Below are positions 41,362 through 50,958 of a stretch of DNA of 52,171 nucleotides, in pieces (the stretch's first letter is position 1; every line of letters starts with the position of its first letter). The DNA comes from Deltaproteobacteria bacterium UBA5205. Its GTDB lineage: Bacteria > Desulfobacterota > Syntrophorhabdia > Syntrophorhabdales > Syntrophorhabdaceae. The DNA lies in contig DHVP01000013.1 in NCBI GenBank assembly GCA_002412715.1, positions 1-52,171 on the forward strand. The letters are read 5' to 3'. The notes beneath the pieces are model-generated. The model ran no database searches and was not told the DNA's origin. It saw nothing but the letters and a program-made list of their open reading frames with translations. Position numbers and translations under genes: made by a program.

Positions 41362-41679
41362 CTGACCGATCACCGACAGGGAGGTATGACCGGATGCCGA
41401 AGCGGCTCGCGCGTTTTCCAGCCCTTTTAAAAAGGTGCTTGCCTCCTGAAACACTAACAGTTATACTCAACAAAGGTCTGCAGCCGCCTGACCAGCCACG
41501 ATTTACAGGAGGCAGGCCTTAACGAATTCATCACTTAAGCGATATATTCAAGGAATGGCTCTGATGCCGGACACGTCGCGTGTAAACATCAGCGCAAGGG
41601 TTCCAGCCGATCGGGCATCTGACCCGCGTCATCCGCATCTGACGGGCAGATATCCATTGATAAGAAAATGGAGTGCTAA
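41362..41679. other. Gap upstream of the RND operon
   Basis: About 320 bases. It should contain the efflux operon's promoter. No clear TetR-type operator or strong -35/-10 pair was found; 'TTAAGCGATATATTC' around 41537-41551 is AT-rich and may include a -10. No regulator gene is adjacent to the operon. Confidence 0.35.
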
Positions 41680-43050
41680 ATGACCTTTTTAAAATCCCCC
41701 GCGTTTCATATTTCAGGCCAAGTGACGAGGACGATGGTGATAATCGCCCTATTCTTCGTCACTCTGCCTTTTCTGGAAGCCTGTTCGAAAAAGGAAAAGC
41801 CCGCAGCCCGGGAGGCGGAAGTCACGGCGCTCAAGATCGTGCCCCGCGACACGCCCGTCGTCTTCGAGTTTGTGGCGCAAACGCAGAGTTCCCATGAGGT
41901 GGAGATCCGGGCGCGTGTGAGCGGCTTTCTCGAAAAGAGGGTGTACACCGAGGGCAGTATTGTAAAGAAAGGCAGCACCCTCTTCATCATGGACAAGAAG
42001 CCCTTCCAGACCCAGGTAAACGCGGCAGCGGCGGCGCTCGCCAGGCAAAAGGCCTCCAACGAGGTCGCCCGCATGAACCTGGAACGTGTCAAACCCCTGG
42101 CCGAACAGAATGCCCTGTCACAAAAAGACCTCGATGACGCAAAAGGCTCTTTCGAGTCGACCGGGGCAGCTGTGGAACAGGCGAAGGCCCAGCTCGAAAT
42201 GGAGCAGCTCAACCTCTCCTACTGCACAATCACTGCTCCCGTAACGGGCATAACCGCGGCCGCCATGATACAGGACGGGGCATACGTGAGCCAGCTCAAC
42301 AGCCAGCTTACGACCGTATCCGTGCTCTCGCCGATGTGGGTAAACTTCAGCATTTCAGAAAACGATATGAAGAGATTCAGCGACCGGGTCGCCAGCGGCC
42401 AGGTCATCCCGCCGAAAGATGATAATTACGAGATAGAGATAGTTCTGGTAGACGGCTCCATCTTTTCCGAAACAGGCCGGATCACGTTTGCGGCCCCATC
42501 CTTCAATGCAAAGACGGGGACATTTCTCATTCGCTCGAGCGTGAAGAACGAGAAAGGAACGCTGCGGCCCAATCAGTATGTCAGGGCGCGAATGAAAGGC
42601 GCCATCCGCCGTAATGCCATCCTCGTTCCGCAACGGGCGGTACAGCAGGGCGCAAAAGGGCATTTCATGTGGGTGGTAAACAAGGAAGGAAAGGCCGAAT
42701 TCCGGCCCGTAACCGTCGGTGACTGGTACGGGAATGATGTATTCATCGATGCCGGGCTTCGTGACGGCGACCAGGTTGTCGTCGACGGAATCCTTTCCGT
42801 CCGTCAAGGCGAGTCCGTGAAGATCAAGCCGGCTGCCGCGTCAAAACCGGGAGAACCAGGCGCAAAACCGGGCGAGGCCCCGGCCGTCAAGATCGATACG
42901 GTGCCCGCGGCCGCATCCCCTGCGAAACCGGCCGCCCCGGCAGCCGCACCTTCGAAGCCGGCAGCGAAACCGGCTCAGTCAGGAGCACCTGCCAGGCCCG
43001 CCGTGCCGGCCCCTCCCGGTACAACCGTGAGCGGTCAGCAGGGGAGGTAG
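41680..43050 (+). CDS. RND efflux periplasmic adaptor (AcrA/MexA type)
   Basis: 456 residues. A signal peptide with lipobox LEAC gives a lipid-anchored periplasmic protein. The biotinyl-lipoyl and hairpin parts are recognisable (EIRARVSGFLEKRVYTEGSIVKKGSTLFIMDKKPFQTQVNAA; LAEQNALSQKDLDDAKGSF; then LSYCTITAPVTGI). The barrel and membrane-proximal domains follow. The last 75 residues are an unusual Ala/Pro/Lys-rich tail (repeats of KPAAP and KPG), probably disordered. GGAG precedes the ATG by 6 bases. It links the RND pump (gene 3 bases downstream) to the outer-membrane channel (third gene), for export of drugs or toxic compounds. Confidence 0.93.
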   Translation: MTFLKSPAFHISGQVTRTMVIIALFFVTLPFLEACSKKEKPAAREAEVTALKIVPRDTPVVFEFVAQTQSSHEVEIRARVSGFLEKRVYTEGSIVKKGSTLFIMDKKPFQTQVNAAAAALARQKASNEVARMNLERVKPLAEQNALSQKDLDDAKGSFESTGAAVEQAKAQLEMEQLNLSYCTITAPVTGITAAAMIQDGAYVSQLNSQLTTVSVLSPMWVNFSISENDMKRFSDRVASGQVIPPKDDNYEIEIVLVDGSIFSETGRITFAAPSFNAKTGTFLIRSSVKNEKGTLRPNQYVRARMKGAIRRNAILVPQRAVQQGAKGHFMWVVNKEGKAEFRPVTVGDWYGNDVFIDAGLRDGDQVVVDGILSVRQGESVKIKPAAASKPGEPGAKPGEAPAVKIDTVPAAASPAKPAAPAAAPSKPAAKPAQSGAPARPAVPAPPGTTVSGQQGR

Positions 43051-43053
43051 GGC

Positions 43054-46000
43054 ATGTTCTCCAGGTTCTTCATTGAACGGCCCATCTTTGCAACCGTTGT
43101 GGCCACGCTCATAGTCATTGCCGGCCTCGTGGCGATGAAGGCCCTGCCCGTTTCAATGTATCCGAACATCACGCCCGTTCAGGTCTCGGTGTCGACAACC
43201 TATCCCGGCGCAGATTCAAAAACGGTAAGTGATTCCGTGGCCGCGCCCATCGAGTCCCAGATCAACGGCGTCGACAACATGCTCTACATGACGTCGACAT
43301 GCTCCAACACGGGGCAAATGAACCTGACCGTCTACTTTACCCTGGACACGGATCCCGATATCGCCCAGGTCCAGGTACAGAACCGCGTTAACCTTGCCCT
43401 TCCCCAGTTGCCCTCGGCCGTATCACAATACGGCGTATCGGTGCAAAAAAAGGCGTCCAACATATTGATGATCCTTTCCGTCTTCAACAAGGATGGCCGC
43501 TATACGCCGGATTACGTCACCAATTATGCGAACGTCTATGTTCTTGACGCCATAAAACGGGTGGAGGGCGCCGGTGAGGCGCAGATCTTCGGCGTACCCG
43601 ATCAGGCAATGCGTATCTGGATGAACCCCGACAGGATGGCCTCCCTGGGGGTCACCACGAGCGACATCCAGCAGGCCGTGTCCAAACAGAACGCGCTCTG
43701 GGGCGCAGGACAGATAGGCCAGCAGCCAAGCGATGACAAGGTCCAGTTGACCCTGCCCGTGGTAACCCAGGCCCCCTTTATCAACCCCAAACAATATGAA
43801 GATATAATACTCAGGACAAATCAGGCCGGCAGTGCCATAGTGAAGGTCGGAGACGTTGCCCGTGCCGAAGTCGGCCGCAAGCAATATATCGACGACAACA
43901 GGGTAAACGGGGTCGCCGCGACTCCCATCGCCGTCTATCAGCAGCCCGGTGTAAACGGGCTCGATGTCTCCAAGGCCGTACGGAAAACCATGGAGGACCT
44001 GCAGAAATCCATGCCCGACGGCATCGAATACAAGATCTCCCTCGATACGACGGACTTCGTGCGAATCTCCATCGAAGAGGTCGTCCACACCCTCTTTGAA
44101 GCTATCCTGCTGGTCATTTTCGTCGTCTATCTCTTCCTGCAGAGTTTCCGGTCCACAATTATCTGTACCGTGGCCATTTTTGTCTCGCTGATCGGAACCT
44201 TTTGCGGAATGCTCGCCCTCGGGTTCTCCATCAATATGCTGACGCTGTTCGGTGTCGTTCTTGCCATCGGAATGGTGGTCGACGATGCCATCGTCGTCGT
44301 GGAGAACGTGGAACGAAACATGGTCAAGAAACATATGCCCCCGAAGGAGGCGACGCTCAAGGCCATGGAGGAGATCGGCACGTCGCTCATCGCGGTCGTG
44401 CTGGTTATGGCATCCGTCTTCATCCCTGCCGCATTTCTCCCGGGAACGACAGGGCAGCTCTACAAACAGTTTGCTATTACCATCGTCATATCCGTGGCGC
44501 TCTCAGGGTTTGTGGCCCTCACCCTGACACCGGCGATGTGTGCCCTGCTCCTCAAGCATACGCCCCCGCCGCAGAAGGGTGTCTTCAAGTATTTCAACCG
44601 GTTCTTCGATTGGTTCAACCGCGGCTTTGACCGTTTCACTGTGGGATTCGGCGAAGCGGTCGTGCAGATGATCAAACGGATGACGGTCTCCTTCGGTATT
44701 CTGGCTGTTCTGATCGGCGCGCTCTTATACCTTTTCCACGCGATTCCCACCAGCTTCGTACCCAACGAGGATCAGGGTTACCTGATGGCGGCCCTTATTA
44801 TGCCTGACGCTGCCAGTCTGAAACGCACCTCGCAAACCGCGGACCAGATAGACAAGATATTCGCCAAACAACCGGCGGTGGCCGACAGGACAGTCGTCAA
44901 CGGATACAGTCTCCTCGACAGCCAGTACAAACCGAATGCGTCCACTTTTTTCATTACCCTCAAGGACTTCAAAGAACGCTATTCCTCGATGAGCCGGGCA
45001 AAGAAGGAAAATGCCGGGGCCATAGCCCGGGCAGTGCATGCCGAAGCAAGCGGCATAGACACGGGGATCTTCATCCCCATCGCGCCGCCCTCGATCCCGG
45101 GTATCGGAACGACAGGCGGATTCGAATTCTGGATCCAGGACAAGGGTTCGGGAGATCCGGCACGGCTCAACGAACTTGCCCAGCAATTCCTTGAAAAGGC
45201 CCGGACACGTCCCGAACTGACAGGCCTTAATTCCACCTTCAGGGCGGCTTCGCAGCAGCTCAGGGCTGACGTTGACCGTTCCAAAGCCATGCTTCTCAAT
45301 GTTCCCGTGTCCGACGTCTACAGCGCCCTGCAGGCCCAGTTCGGCTCCATAGTGGTGAGTCAGTTCAATCAGTACAGCCGTGTATGGAACGTTACCCTCC
45401 AGTCCGATGCACCCTACAGGAGGGGCCCGGAAGACATCACCAAGCTTTACACGAGATCCAACAGCGACGAGATGGTGCCGCTTTCCGCGGTGGTGACAAC
45501 CAAGTATGTAACGGGACCCGACCTGATGTCCCGCTTCAATGGCTTTCCTGCCGCGCAGATTACCGGCAGCGCGGCCTCCGGACGCTCATCCGGAGAGGCG
45601 ATCAAGGCCATGGAGGAGGTTGCCGCACAGGTACTGCCCCAGGGCTACAGCTTTGCCTGGTCAGGCCTGGCATACCAGGAAAAACAGTCCGGAGGCACCT
45701 CATCGTCGGCATTTATCTTCGGTCTGATCATCGTGTTCCTTATCCTTGCAGCTCAGTTCGAATCGTGGGTCATGCCGGGATCCGTCATGACGGCAGTGCC
45801 TTTCGGTATCCTCGGCGCCCTCTTTTTTAACTGGGTGCGTGGTCTCGAAAACGATGTCTACTTCCAGATAGGCCTTTTAGTGCTTATCGGTCTCGGGGCA
45901 AAAAATGCGGTTCTGCGCGTCGCCTTTGCCGCGGACCTTCGCAAACAGGGCCTGTCCATCATGGATGCGACAATCCAGGCGGGCGAACAGCGCTTGAGGC

Positions 46001-46290
46001 CCATCATCATGACCTCTCTCGCATTTATCTGTGGCGTCCTGCCGCTGGCCATCGCTACCGGAGCAGGCGCCAATGCGCGGCATTCGATCGGCCCGGGCAT
46101 CATCGGCGGCATGATCGGAGAAACGACGCTTGCCATGCTCTATGTCCCTCTCTTCTTCTATATCTTTCAAAGATGGGCTGAAAAATCAGGAAAGAAAGGC
46201 GAGGCATCCCCTTCAAAAAGAGGGGCTCCGGAAGCAGTTGAGGGAACAAAACCAGCCGATGGCGGGGCACCGGAAGAGGAGGGAGGCTGA
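43054..46290 (+). CDS. RND inner-membrane efflux pump (HAE1 family)
   Basis: 1078 residues. The N-terminus MFSRFFIERPIFATVVATLIVIAGL is the HAE1 consensus. The proton-relay aspartates in helix 4 are present (GMVVDDAIVVVENVERN). The two large periplasmic loops and the second helix set follow, with 'VPNEDQGYLM' and a C-terminal half containing 'AAQFESWVMPGSVMTAVPFGILGAL' and 'LIGLGAKNAVL'. It should be a trimeric proton-driven exporter. GGGGAGG inside the end of the adaptor gene serves as its ribosome site, so the two are coupled. The C-terminus is a charged tail (GAPEAVEGTKPADGGAPEEE). Confidence 0.96.
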   Translation: MFSRFFIERPIFATVVATLIVIAGLVAMKALPVSMYPNITPVQVSVSTTYPGADSKTVSDSVAAPIESQINGVDNMLYMTSTCSNTGQMNLTVYFTLDTDPDIAQVQVQNRVNLALPQLPSAVSQYGVSVQKKASNILMILSVFNKDGRYTPDYVTNYANVYVLDAIKRVEGAGEAQIFGVPDQAMRIWMNPDRMASLGVTTSDIQQAVSKQNALWGAGQIGQQPSDDKVQLTLPVVTQAPFINPKQYEDIILRTNQAGSAIVKVGDVARAEVGRKQYIDDNRVNGVAATPIAVYQQPGVNGLDVSKAVRKTMEDLQKSMPDGIEYKISLDTTDFVRISIEEVVHTLFEAILLVIFVVYLFLQSFRSTIICTVAIFVSLIGTFCGMLALGFSINMLTLFGVVLAIGMVVDDAIVVVENVERNMVKKHMPPKEATLKAMEEIGTSLIAVVLVMASVFIPAAFLPGTTGQLYKQFAITIVISVALSGFVALTLTPAMCALLLKHTPPPQKGVFKYFNRFFDWFNRGFDRFTVGFGEAVVQMIKRMTVSFGILAVLIGALLYLFHAIPTSFVPNEDQGYLMAALIMPDAASLKRTSQTADQIDKIFAKQPAVADRTVVNGYSLLDSQYKPNASTFFITLKDFKERYSSMSRAKKENAGAIARAVHAEASGIDTGIFIPIAPPSIPGIGTTGGFEFWIQDKGSGDPARLNELAQQFLEKARTRPELTGLNSTFRAASQQLRADVDRSKAMLLNVPVSDVYSALQAQFGSIVVSQFNQYSRVWNVTLQSDAPYRRGPEDITKLYTRSNSDEMVPLSAVVTTKYVTGPDLMSRFNGFPAAQITGSAASGRSSGEAIKAMEEVAAQVLPQGYSFAWSGLAYQEKQSGGTSSSAFIFGLIIVFLILAAQFESWVMPGSVMTAVPFGILGALFFNWVRGLENDVYFQIGLLVLIGLGAKNAVLRVAFAADLRKQGLSIMDATIQAGEQRLRPIIMTSLAFICGVLPLAIATGAGANARHSIGPGIIGGMIGETTLAMLYVPLFFYIFQRWAEKSGKKGEASPSKRGAPEAVEGTKPADGGAPEEEGG

Positions 46291-46291
46291 C

Positions 46292-47755
46292 ATGTACAGG
46301 AAGCTGCTGTTTCTTCTTTTGATTGCCTTTCTTACGGCAGGATGCGCTGTCGGCCCCGATTACAAACGCCCCGTAGTCGACGTCCCACAGGCTTACCGGT
46401 ACTCAGACGGCGAGGGGAAACCGGATGCGGCTGACAGTGAGTGGTGGAGACAGTTCAAGGACCCCGTCCTCGACGAGCTTATCGCCGAAGCCCTTGCCAA
46501 CAATATGACTGTGAAGATCGCCGCGGCAAACGTAGAACGCGCATCGGGTATTCTCATGACAACCCGTTCGGTGCTCTTTCCGCAGCTGTCATATAACGGG
46601 TCCGCTGAACGCGCGCAAATATCCAAGAACAATGTCACCCAGCCCCCGACGCAGAACCCCTACAACAATTACCAGGCCGTCGGCGGCGTCAGCTGGGAAA
46701 TCGACCTCTGGGGCCGTATCAGGCGCCTTACGGAATCAGCCCGGGCGAGCTTGTATGCGACCATGGAGGCAAGGCGAGGTATTGTTCTTTCTCTCACGGC
46801 CGAGGTGGCATCCGCCTATATTCAATTGCGCGCCCTCGACGAACAGCTTGCGATCGCCCGCGACACACTGAAAACATACCAGGAATCGGTGAGGATTTTC
46901 GAACTGCAGAACAGGTACGGCCAGGTCTCGGGCATGACCGTCCAGCAGGCACGGTCGCAGTATGAGACAGCGGCGTCGCAGATCCCCCAGATCGAGATCC
47001 AGATCGCCCAGACGGAAAATGCCCTGTCCATCCTTCTTGGCCGCAACCCAGGACCGGTGAAACGGGGTCTCACGCTTGCCGAGCTCGAGATGCCTCCCGT
47101 TCCGGCAGGCCTTCCCTCGGATCTTCTCGAACGACGTCCCGATCTTCTCCAGGCCGAACAGAACCTCATCGCGGCCAACGCGCAGATCGGGGCGGCAAAG
47201 GCCCAGTTCTTTCCAAGGATCTCTCTGACCGGTGCAGCGGGATGGTCGAGCGAGGACCTGTCAAACCTCTTCCTCGGATCGAGCGCCGCGTGGAATTACG
47301 CCGGCACCGTCACCGGCCCGATCTTCACGGGAGGCGGCGTGCTGGGACAGTTCAGACAGGCCGAGGCGCAGCAGAAGGCCGCTCTCTACGCCTACCGGCA
47401 GGCTATACAGAATGCCTTCGCCGACACCGAAAACGCTCTTATTTCCCGGAGGAAACTACAGGAACAACTCGCTGCGGATCAGAAGAAAGTGGCTGCCTAC
47501 AAGGAATACGCCAGACTCGCAGGCCTTCAGTACAACGGCGGCTATACACCGTACCTCACGGTGCTTGACGCCCAGCAGCAGCTCTTCCCTGCCGAGCTGA
47601 ACGCCATACAGACGAGCGCCTCAACCTTCATATCCGTGGTTAACCTTTACAAGGCAATGGGCGGCGGCTGGGTGGCAAAGGCGGACAAGCTCACTCAGGG
47701 CACTCCTGAAATGGAAGAGCCAAAAAGCGAAGAATCCCCCCTGGGAAAAGAATAG
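46292..47755 (+). CDS. NodT-family outer-membrane efflux lipoprotein
   Basis: 487 residues from MYRKLLFLLLIAFLTAGC, with the lipobox LTAGC and the family mark AVGPDYKRPVVDVP just after it. The start at 46292 is one base after the pump's stop, with GGGAGG upstream; a longer frame through the pump's end is not real. TolC-like helical hairpins are duplicated ('ELIAEALANNMTVKIAAANVERA' and 'LLQAEQNLIAANAQIGAAKAQFFPRISL'). It closes the tripartite system with the adaptor and the RND pump. Confidence 0.94.
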   Translation: MYRKLLFLLLIAFLTAGCAVGPDYKRPVVDVPQAYRYSDGEGKPDAADSEWWRQFKDPVLDELIAEALANNMTVKIAAANVERASGILMTTRSVLFPQLSYNGSAERAQISKNNVTQPPTQNPYNNYQAVGGVSWEIDLWGRIRRLTESARASLYATMEARRGIVLSLTAEVASAYIQLRALDEQLAIARDTLKTYQESVRIFELQNRYGQVSGMTVQQARSQYETAASQIPQIEIQIAQTENALSILLGRNPGPVKRGLTLAELEMPPVPAGLPSDLLERRPDLLQAEQNLIAANAQIGAAKAQFFPRISLTGAAGWSSEDLSNLFLGSSAAWNYAGTVTGPIFTGGGVLGQFRQAEAQQKAALYAYRQAIQNAFADTENALISRRKLQEQLAADQKKVAAYKEYARLAGLQYNGGYTPYLTVLDAQQQLFPAELNAIQTSASTFISVVNLYKAMGGGWVAKADKLTQGTPEMEEPKSEESPLGKE

Positions 47756-47836
47756 TACGTGTTTCCTGGCCGTCGCTACGCGACTGAAGATACCGGGCTT
47801 CGCCGGAATAACGAAAGAAAATACCGGTATTGACCC

Positions 47837-47854
47837 AGCCGGTTACAGCCGGCT
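47837..47854. terminator. Hairpin between convergent RND and CDF genes
   Basis: AGCCGG (47837-47842), loop TTACAG, CCGGCT (47849-47854), followed on the + strand by TTTATCT. It directly abuts the stop codon of the CDF gene on the other strand. The stem is only 6 bp and the T run is short, so it is a weak, possibly two-way terminator. Confidence 0.4.
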
Positions 47855-48649
47855 TTATCTGGCCAGCTGCAGTATTCTGTACGAACCCTGTATGATAATG
47901 ATGAAGACGATTGTTCCCACGGCCAGATCGGGGATCTTCGATGCCGACAGGTATACAAGTACGCCCGCCAGGATTACACCGAGGTTTGCTATGACGTCCA
48001 TGGATGTAAATATCATGCTCGCCCGCATGTGCACCTCCCGGCTTTTTGACCGTTGGAGCAGATAGAGACAGGCGGCATTAGCTGCCAGGGCGAGGACGGA
48101 CACACCGATCATTGTTTGATAATCGGGGGTGTCTCCATGTCCGACGAAACGGCGGATGACCTCCAGGAAGCCAAGTATTCCCAGCGCGGCCTGGAAATAA
48201 CCCGCTGCCGCCGCGATATTTCGTTTCCGCGCAGCGGCTCCTCCCACCGCGAAGAGGGAAAGTCCATAGACGATGCTGTCTGCCAGCATGTCGATGCTGT
48301 CTGCGACCAGCCCCATTGAACCTGCGATGAGGCCCGATACGATCTCCACAACAAAAAAGAGGAGGTTGATGACAAGAACCTGCCAGAGAACGCGGGTTTG
48401 CAGGTGGTCAGCTTCCAGGCTGCCTTGCGGCTCTGCCTCTTCGGATGAGACAAGGGTCGCGCCAAGGTGAAGGCTTTCGAGGGGCGGGAGAAAATCCTTT
48501 GAATCGCCTGTATGATATATTTCCAGCTTCCGGGCCGGTATATCAAACCTGAGGGTTTGAATATTGCCCATCCCTGCCAGCTTCGTCCGTATGAGCTGCT
48601 CTTCCGAAGGGCAGTCCATCCCGGTTATTCGGAAGGTTGTCCTGAACAT
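47855..48649 (-). CDS. CDF-like cation transporter with N-terminal HMA-like domain
   Basis: 264 residues from MFRTTFRITGMDCPSEEQL (ATG at 48649). Residues 1-70 look like a heavy-metal-associated (ferredoxin-like) domain, but GMDCPSE has only one cysteine instead of CxxC, so metal binding there is doubtful. Five to six helices of the cation diffusion facilitator type follow. The first metal site reads VADSIDMLADSIVYGL (DxxxD rather than HxxxD), and the second reads ASMIFTSMDVIANLG, with one aspartate. It may move a divalent metal with altered preference. GGAGG is 17 bases upstream, too far to be ideal, so the start is not certain. It lies 35 bases after the decarboxylase gene in the same direction. 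Confidence 0.82.
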   Translation of the reverse strand: MFRTTFRITGMDCPSEEQLIRTKLAGMGNIQTLRFDIPARKLEIYHTGDSKDFLPPLESLHLGATLVSSEEAEPQGSLEADHLQTRVLWQVLVINLLFFVVEIVSGLIAGSMGLVADSIDMLADSIVYGLSLFAVGGAAARKRNIAAAAGYFQAALGILGFLEVIRRFVGHGDTPDYQTMIGVSVLALAANAACLYLLQRSKSREVHMRASMIFTSMDVIANLGVILAGVLVYLSASKIPDLAVGTIVFIIIIQGSYRILQLAR

Positions 48650-48684
48650 GGCTTGTCCCGCGCCGGCCTTCCTCCTCCCGGCTA

Positions 48685-49533
48685 TTATTTCTCCGCTTTT
48701 TCGAGGTCCTTGCCCGTGTCCCGTGTCATGTCGGTTGTAAGATAATCGAGCGTAACGGGCAGGCCGACTTCCAGCTGCGGCACGTGCTGTATACCTATGC
48801 GCGCTTCCTTTAACGAGCAAGCCATGAGATGGCCGCCGCGGCGCCTGTCCCCGGTGAGAAAATGGAGGTGAAATCCCGGTGCGTTGAGGGATTCCATAAA
48901 ACCGGGGGTGTAGAACCCGGCAAGGGATCCCCTGACGTCGTGAAAATCAAAAACAGGCTGGTCCTTCGTAGCCTCCACGAGCGGCCGGTAGTTTTCCGAT
49001 CTTGGAACCGCCCTGCACCTCACATGGCTGAATGTGCCGTCAATGCGGATGGCATAGAGCATGTTTTTCGAAGGTATGAGATTGTCAAGCAGGGTGGTCA
49101 GATCATGGCTGCCGCCGGTGTCTTCAATGTCGTCAAAGGTGTCGGGGCTGAAAAAGGTAACGCAGGCAAAGGGTGACCTCTCATCGTCCGGGACATCGTA
49201 GACGTTTCCATCGGACCTTATCTGGTATACCTTCCCGTCAAGAAGGAGCATCTCGCCGTCGAGGTAGTTGAATGTACCGAGTCCGAAATCCCCGTGCTGC
49301 TTCACCTGGGCAATTGTGGTATTTTCAACGTACAGCCCCTCGACAAGCGCATTGATGGGCGCCGAGAGATAGACGGAGTTTCCTTTGTCCTTGTTGACGA
49401 GGAACTGTCTCAGCGCCTGTTCGATAAGATCCGCCGCCGAGCAGCCGGTGCGCTCCATCGCGCGCGTAAGTTGTGTCAGAATATCGTAGGATAACAAAAA
49501 TTCCAGTTCCGTGATTTCTTCACTATCGGCCAT
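48685..49533 (-). CDS. Alpha-acetolactate decarboxylase with extra N-terminal domain
   Basis: 282 residues. From about residue 55 the sequence follows BudA/AlsD: 'LSAPINALVEGLYVENTTIAQVKQHGDFGLGTFNYLDGEM', 'PFACVTFF', 'MLYAIRIDGTFSHVRCRAVPR', and 'PGFHLHFLTGDRRRGGHLM', whose three histidines bind zinc. The enzyme turns acetolactate into acetoin. The first 50 residues (ELEFLLSYDILTQLTRAMERTGCSAADLIEQALRQFLVNK) are not part of the usual enzyme and resemble a ribbon-helix-helix DNA-binding unit. No signal peptide is seen. Its 5' end overlaps the pcnB gene by 11 bases, which makes the start fairly sure. The neighbours have no link to acetoin, so the role may be regulatory or in branched-chain amino-acid balance. 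Confidence 0.87.
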   Translation of the reverse strand: MADSEEITELEFLLSYDILTQLTRAMERTGCSAADLIEQALRQFLVNKDKGNSVYLSAPINALVEGLYVENTTIAQVKQHGDFGLGTFNYLDGEMLLLDGKVYQIRSDGNVYDVPDDERSPFACVTFFSPDTFDDIEDTGGSHDLTTLLDNLIPSKNMLYAIRIDGTFSHVRCRAVPRSENYRPLVEATKDQPVFDFHDVRGSLAGFYTPGFMESLNAPGFHLHFLTGDRRRGGHLMACSLKEARIGIQHVPQLEVGLPVTLDYLTTDMTRDTGKDLEKAEK

Positions 49534-50905
49534 GGTTGCCTTCTTCCTGGATCGTATCGCCCTGTGTCATCACCGCTGCCTCCCGCGCACGACGGGGCCT
49601 TCTCCGCTTTCTTCTGCGCTTCTTTTTCGGCGTTTCATCCGTCGACTCTTCGGCGGATGCTACGGGAGGATTCTCAAGGAGGAAGGCCTCCCACCATTCC
49701 AGGGGAATCCGATATTCGCTCTGGGTCTGCGCCGCAAAATTCAGATAGGTAAGGGCTTCAGCAAATTCCGGTCTTGCGGCGATGAGAGCCGGCCGTTTGG
49801 CCGGCATTTTACACAGGGAGGTTTTGAGGGAGATAATAGCGCCCAACCGGGCGCCGATCCGTCCCGGGATCTGAGCATTCTTAATCGTCTCATCCATGAA
49901 AACTGCGCACATTTCCTCGAGGGCCTGGTGTCTGGGGATGCCTTCCCGGTGCCGCGTCAAAGCCGCATCCTCTATACCCGGCCCAAAAAGTGCCGCAAAG
50001 AGAAGCGCGGGCGTTGCGCCTGTGCCGCTCCGGAATAGGTCATCGATGCGCGCCAGGTTCGCTTTCAGGAATTCGAAGCGTCCACTGACTGCCTGGATCC
50101 AATTACCGAGGTCGGGGAAAAGGGAAGCAAGCAGGCCTGCCTTCTCGAGGAGTGCGAAGGTCGGGGCGGCAAAACCGAGGAGGAACAGTTTCTGTATCTC
50201 TTCGTAAAGCCTCGACGGAGAGACTCGGGAAATCGTTGACGAAAGCTCGCAGATACATTTCCACGCCTGTGACTCTATCTCAAAGTCGTGGGATGCGGCG
50301 AACCTGACAGCGCGCAGCATGCGCACGGGATCTTCCGTAAATCGGATACGGGGGTCACCAATGGAGCGTATGAGCCGTGCTTTCAGGTCGGCAAGACCCG
50401 TGCTGTAATCCACAACAGACGAATCCGCGATGTTGTACGCAAGGGCGTTGATCGTGAAGTCACGGCGCAGGGCATCCTCTTCGGGATCTCCGAAGATGTT
50501 GTCCGCAAGAACCATTCCATGCTCGTCCTTCAGGTGGCGCACGTGGCGTCTCCCGGGGATTACCTCCTGATTGTCTGTAATATCGGAAGGATCGGCGGCG
50601 CGGCGGAACGTGGACACCTCCACGATCTCATCCTGAAAATGCAGATGGGCCAGTCTGAACCTACGTCCGACGAGACGGCAGTTGCGGAACAGCCGCTTTA
50701 TCTGGCCGGGTGTCGCATTCGTGCCGATGTCAAAATCCTTGGGTGTTCGACCAAGAAGCAGGTCGCGGACGCATCCGCCCACCAAATATGCTATGAAGCC
50801 GCGCGAATGAAGCCGATAGAGCGTGCGAAGGGCATTCGGGCTCACCTGCTTTCGCGAAACACGGTGCTGTTTTCGGGGAACTACGTGTGGTTCCATCGGC
50901 ATCAA
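49523..50905 (-). CDS. pcnB: Poly(A) polymerase / CCA-adding-type nucleotidyltransferase (PcnB)
   Basis: 460 residues. The nucleotidyltransferase head has GGCVRDLLLGRTPKDFDIGTNA, where DxD binds the metals, then 'RRDFTINALAYN', 'RIRFTEDPVRMLRAVRFAASHDFEIE' and the helical body. The basic N-terminus (PRKQHRVSRKQVSPNALRTLYRL) and the C-terminal Arg/Lys tail (TPKKKRRRKRRRPRRAREA) are typical of PcnB rather than of the tRNA enzyme. It adds A tails to RNA and so speeds decay. It is the first gene of a minus-strand set with the decarboxylase (overlapping) and the CDF transporter. Confidence 0.92.
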   Translation of the reverse strand: MMPMEPHVVPRKQHRVSRKQVSPNALRTLYRLHSRGFIAYLVGGCVRDLLLGRTPKDFDIGTNATPGQIKRLFRNCRLVGRRFRLAHLHFQDEIVEVSTFRRAADPSDITDNQEVIPGRRHVRHLKDEHGMVLADNIFGDPEEDALRRDFTINALAYNIADSSVVDYSTGLADLKARLIRSIGDPRIRFTEDPVRMLRAVRFAASHDFEIESQAWKCICELSSTISRVSPSRLYEEIQKLFLLGFAAPTFALLEKAGLLASLFPDLGNWIQAVSGRFEFLKANLARIDDLFRSGTGATPALLFAALFGPGIEDAALTRHREGIPRHQALEEMCAVFMDETIKNAQIPGRIGARLGAIISLKTSLCKMPAKRPALIAARPEFAEALTYLNFAAQTQSEYRIPLEWWEAFLLENPPVASAEESTDETPKKKRRRKRRRPRRAREAAVMTQGDTIQEEGNHGR

Positions 50906-50958
50906 GATACCATACCCCGGCGGAAAATCAAAGAACAGCGCGAATGACGATCACGCCT

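Noticed and set aside
43423..44334. 303-codon open frame opposite the RND pump
   Set aside because: His/Asp-rich antisense of a conserved pump gene; nothing recognisable.
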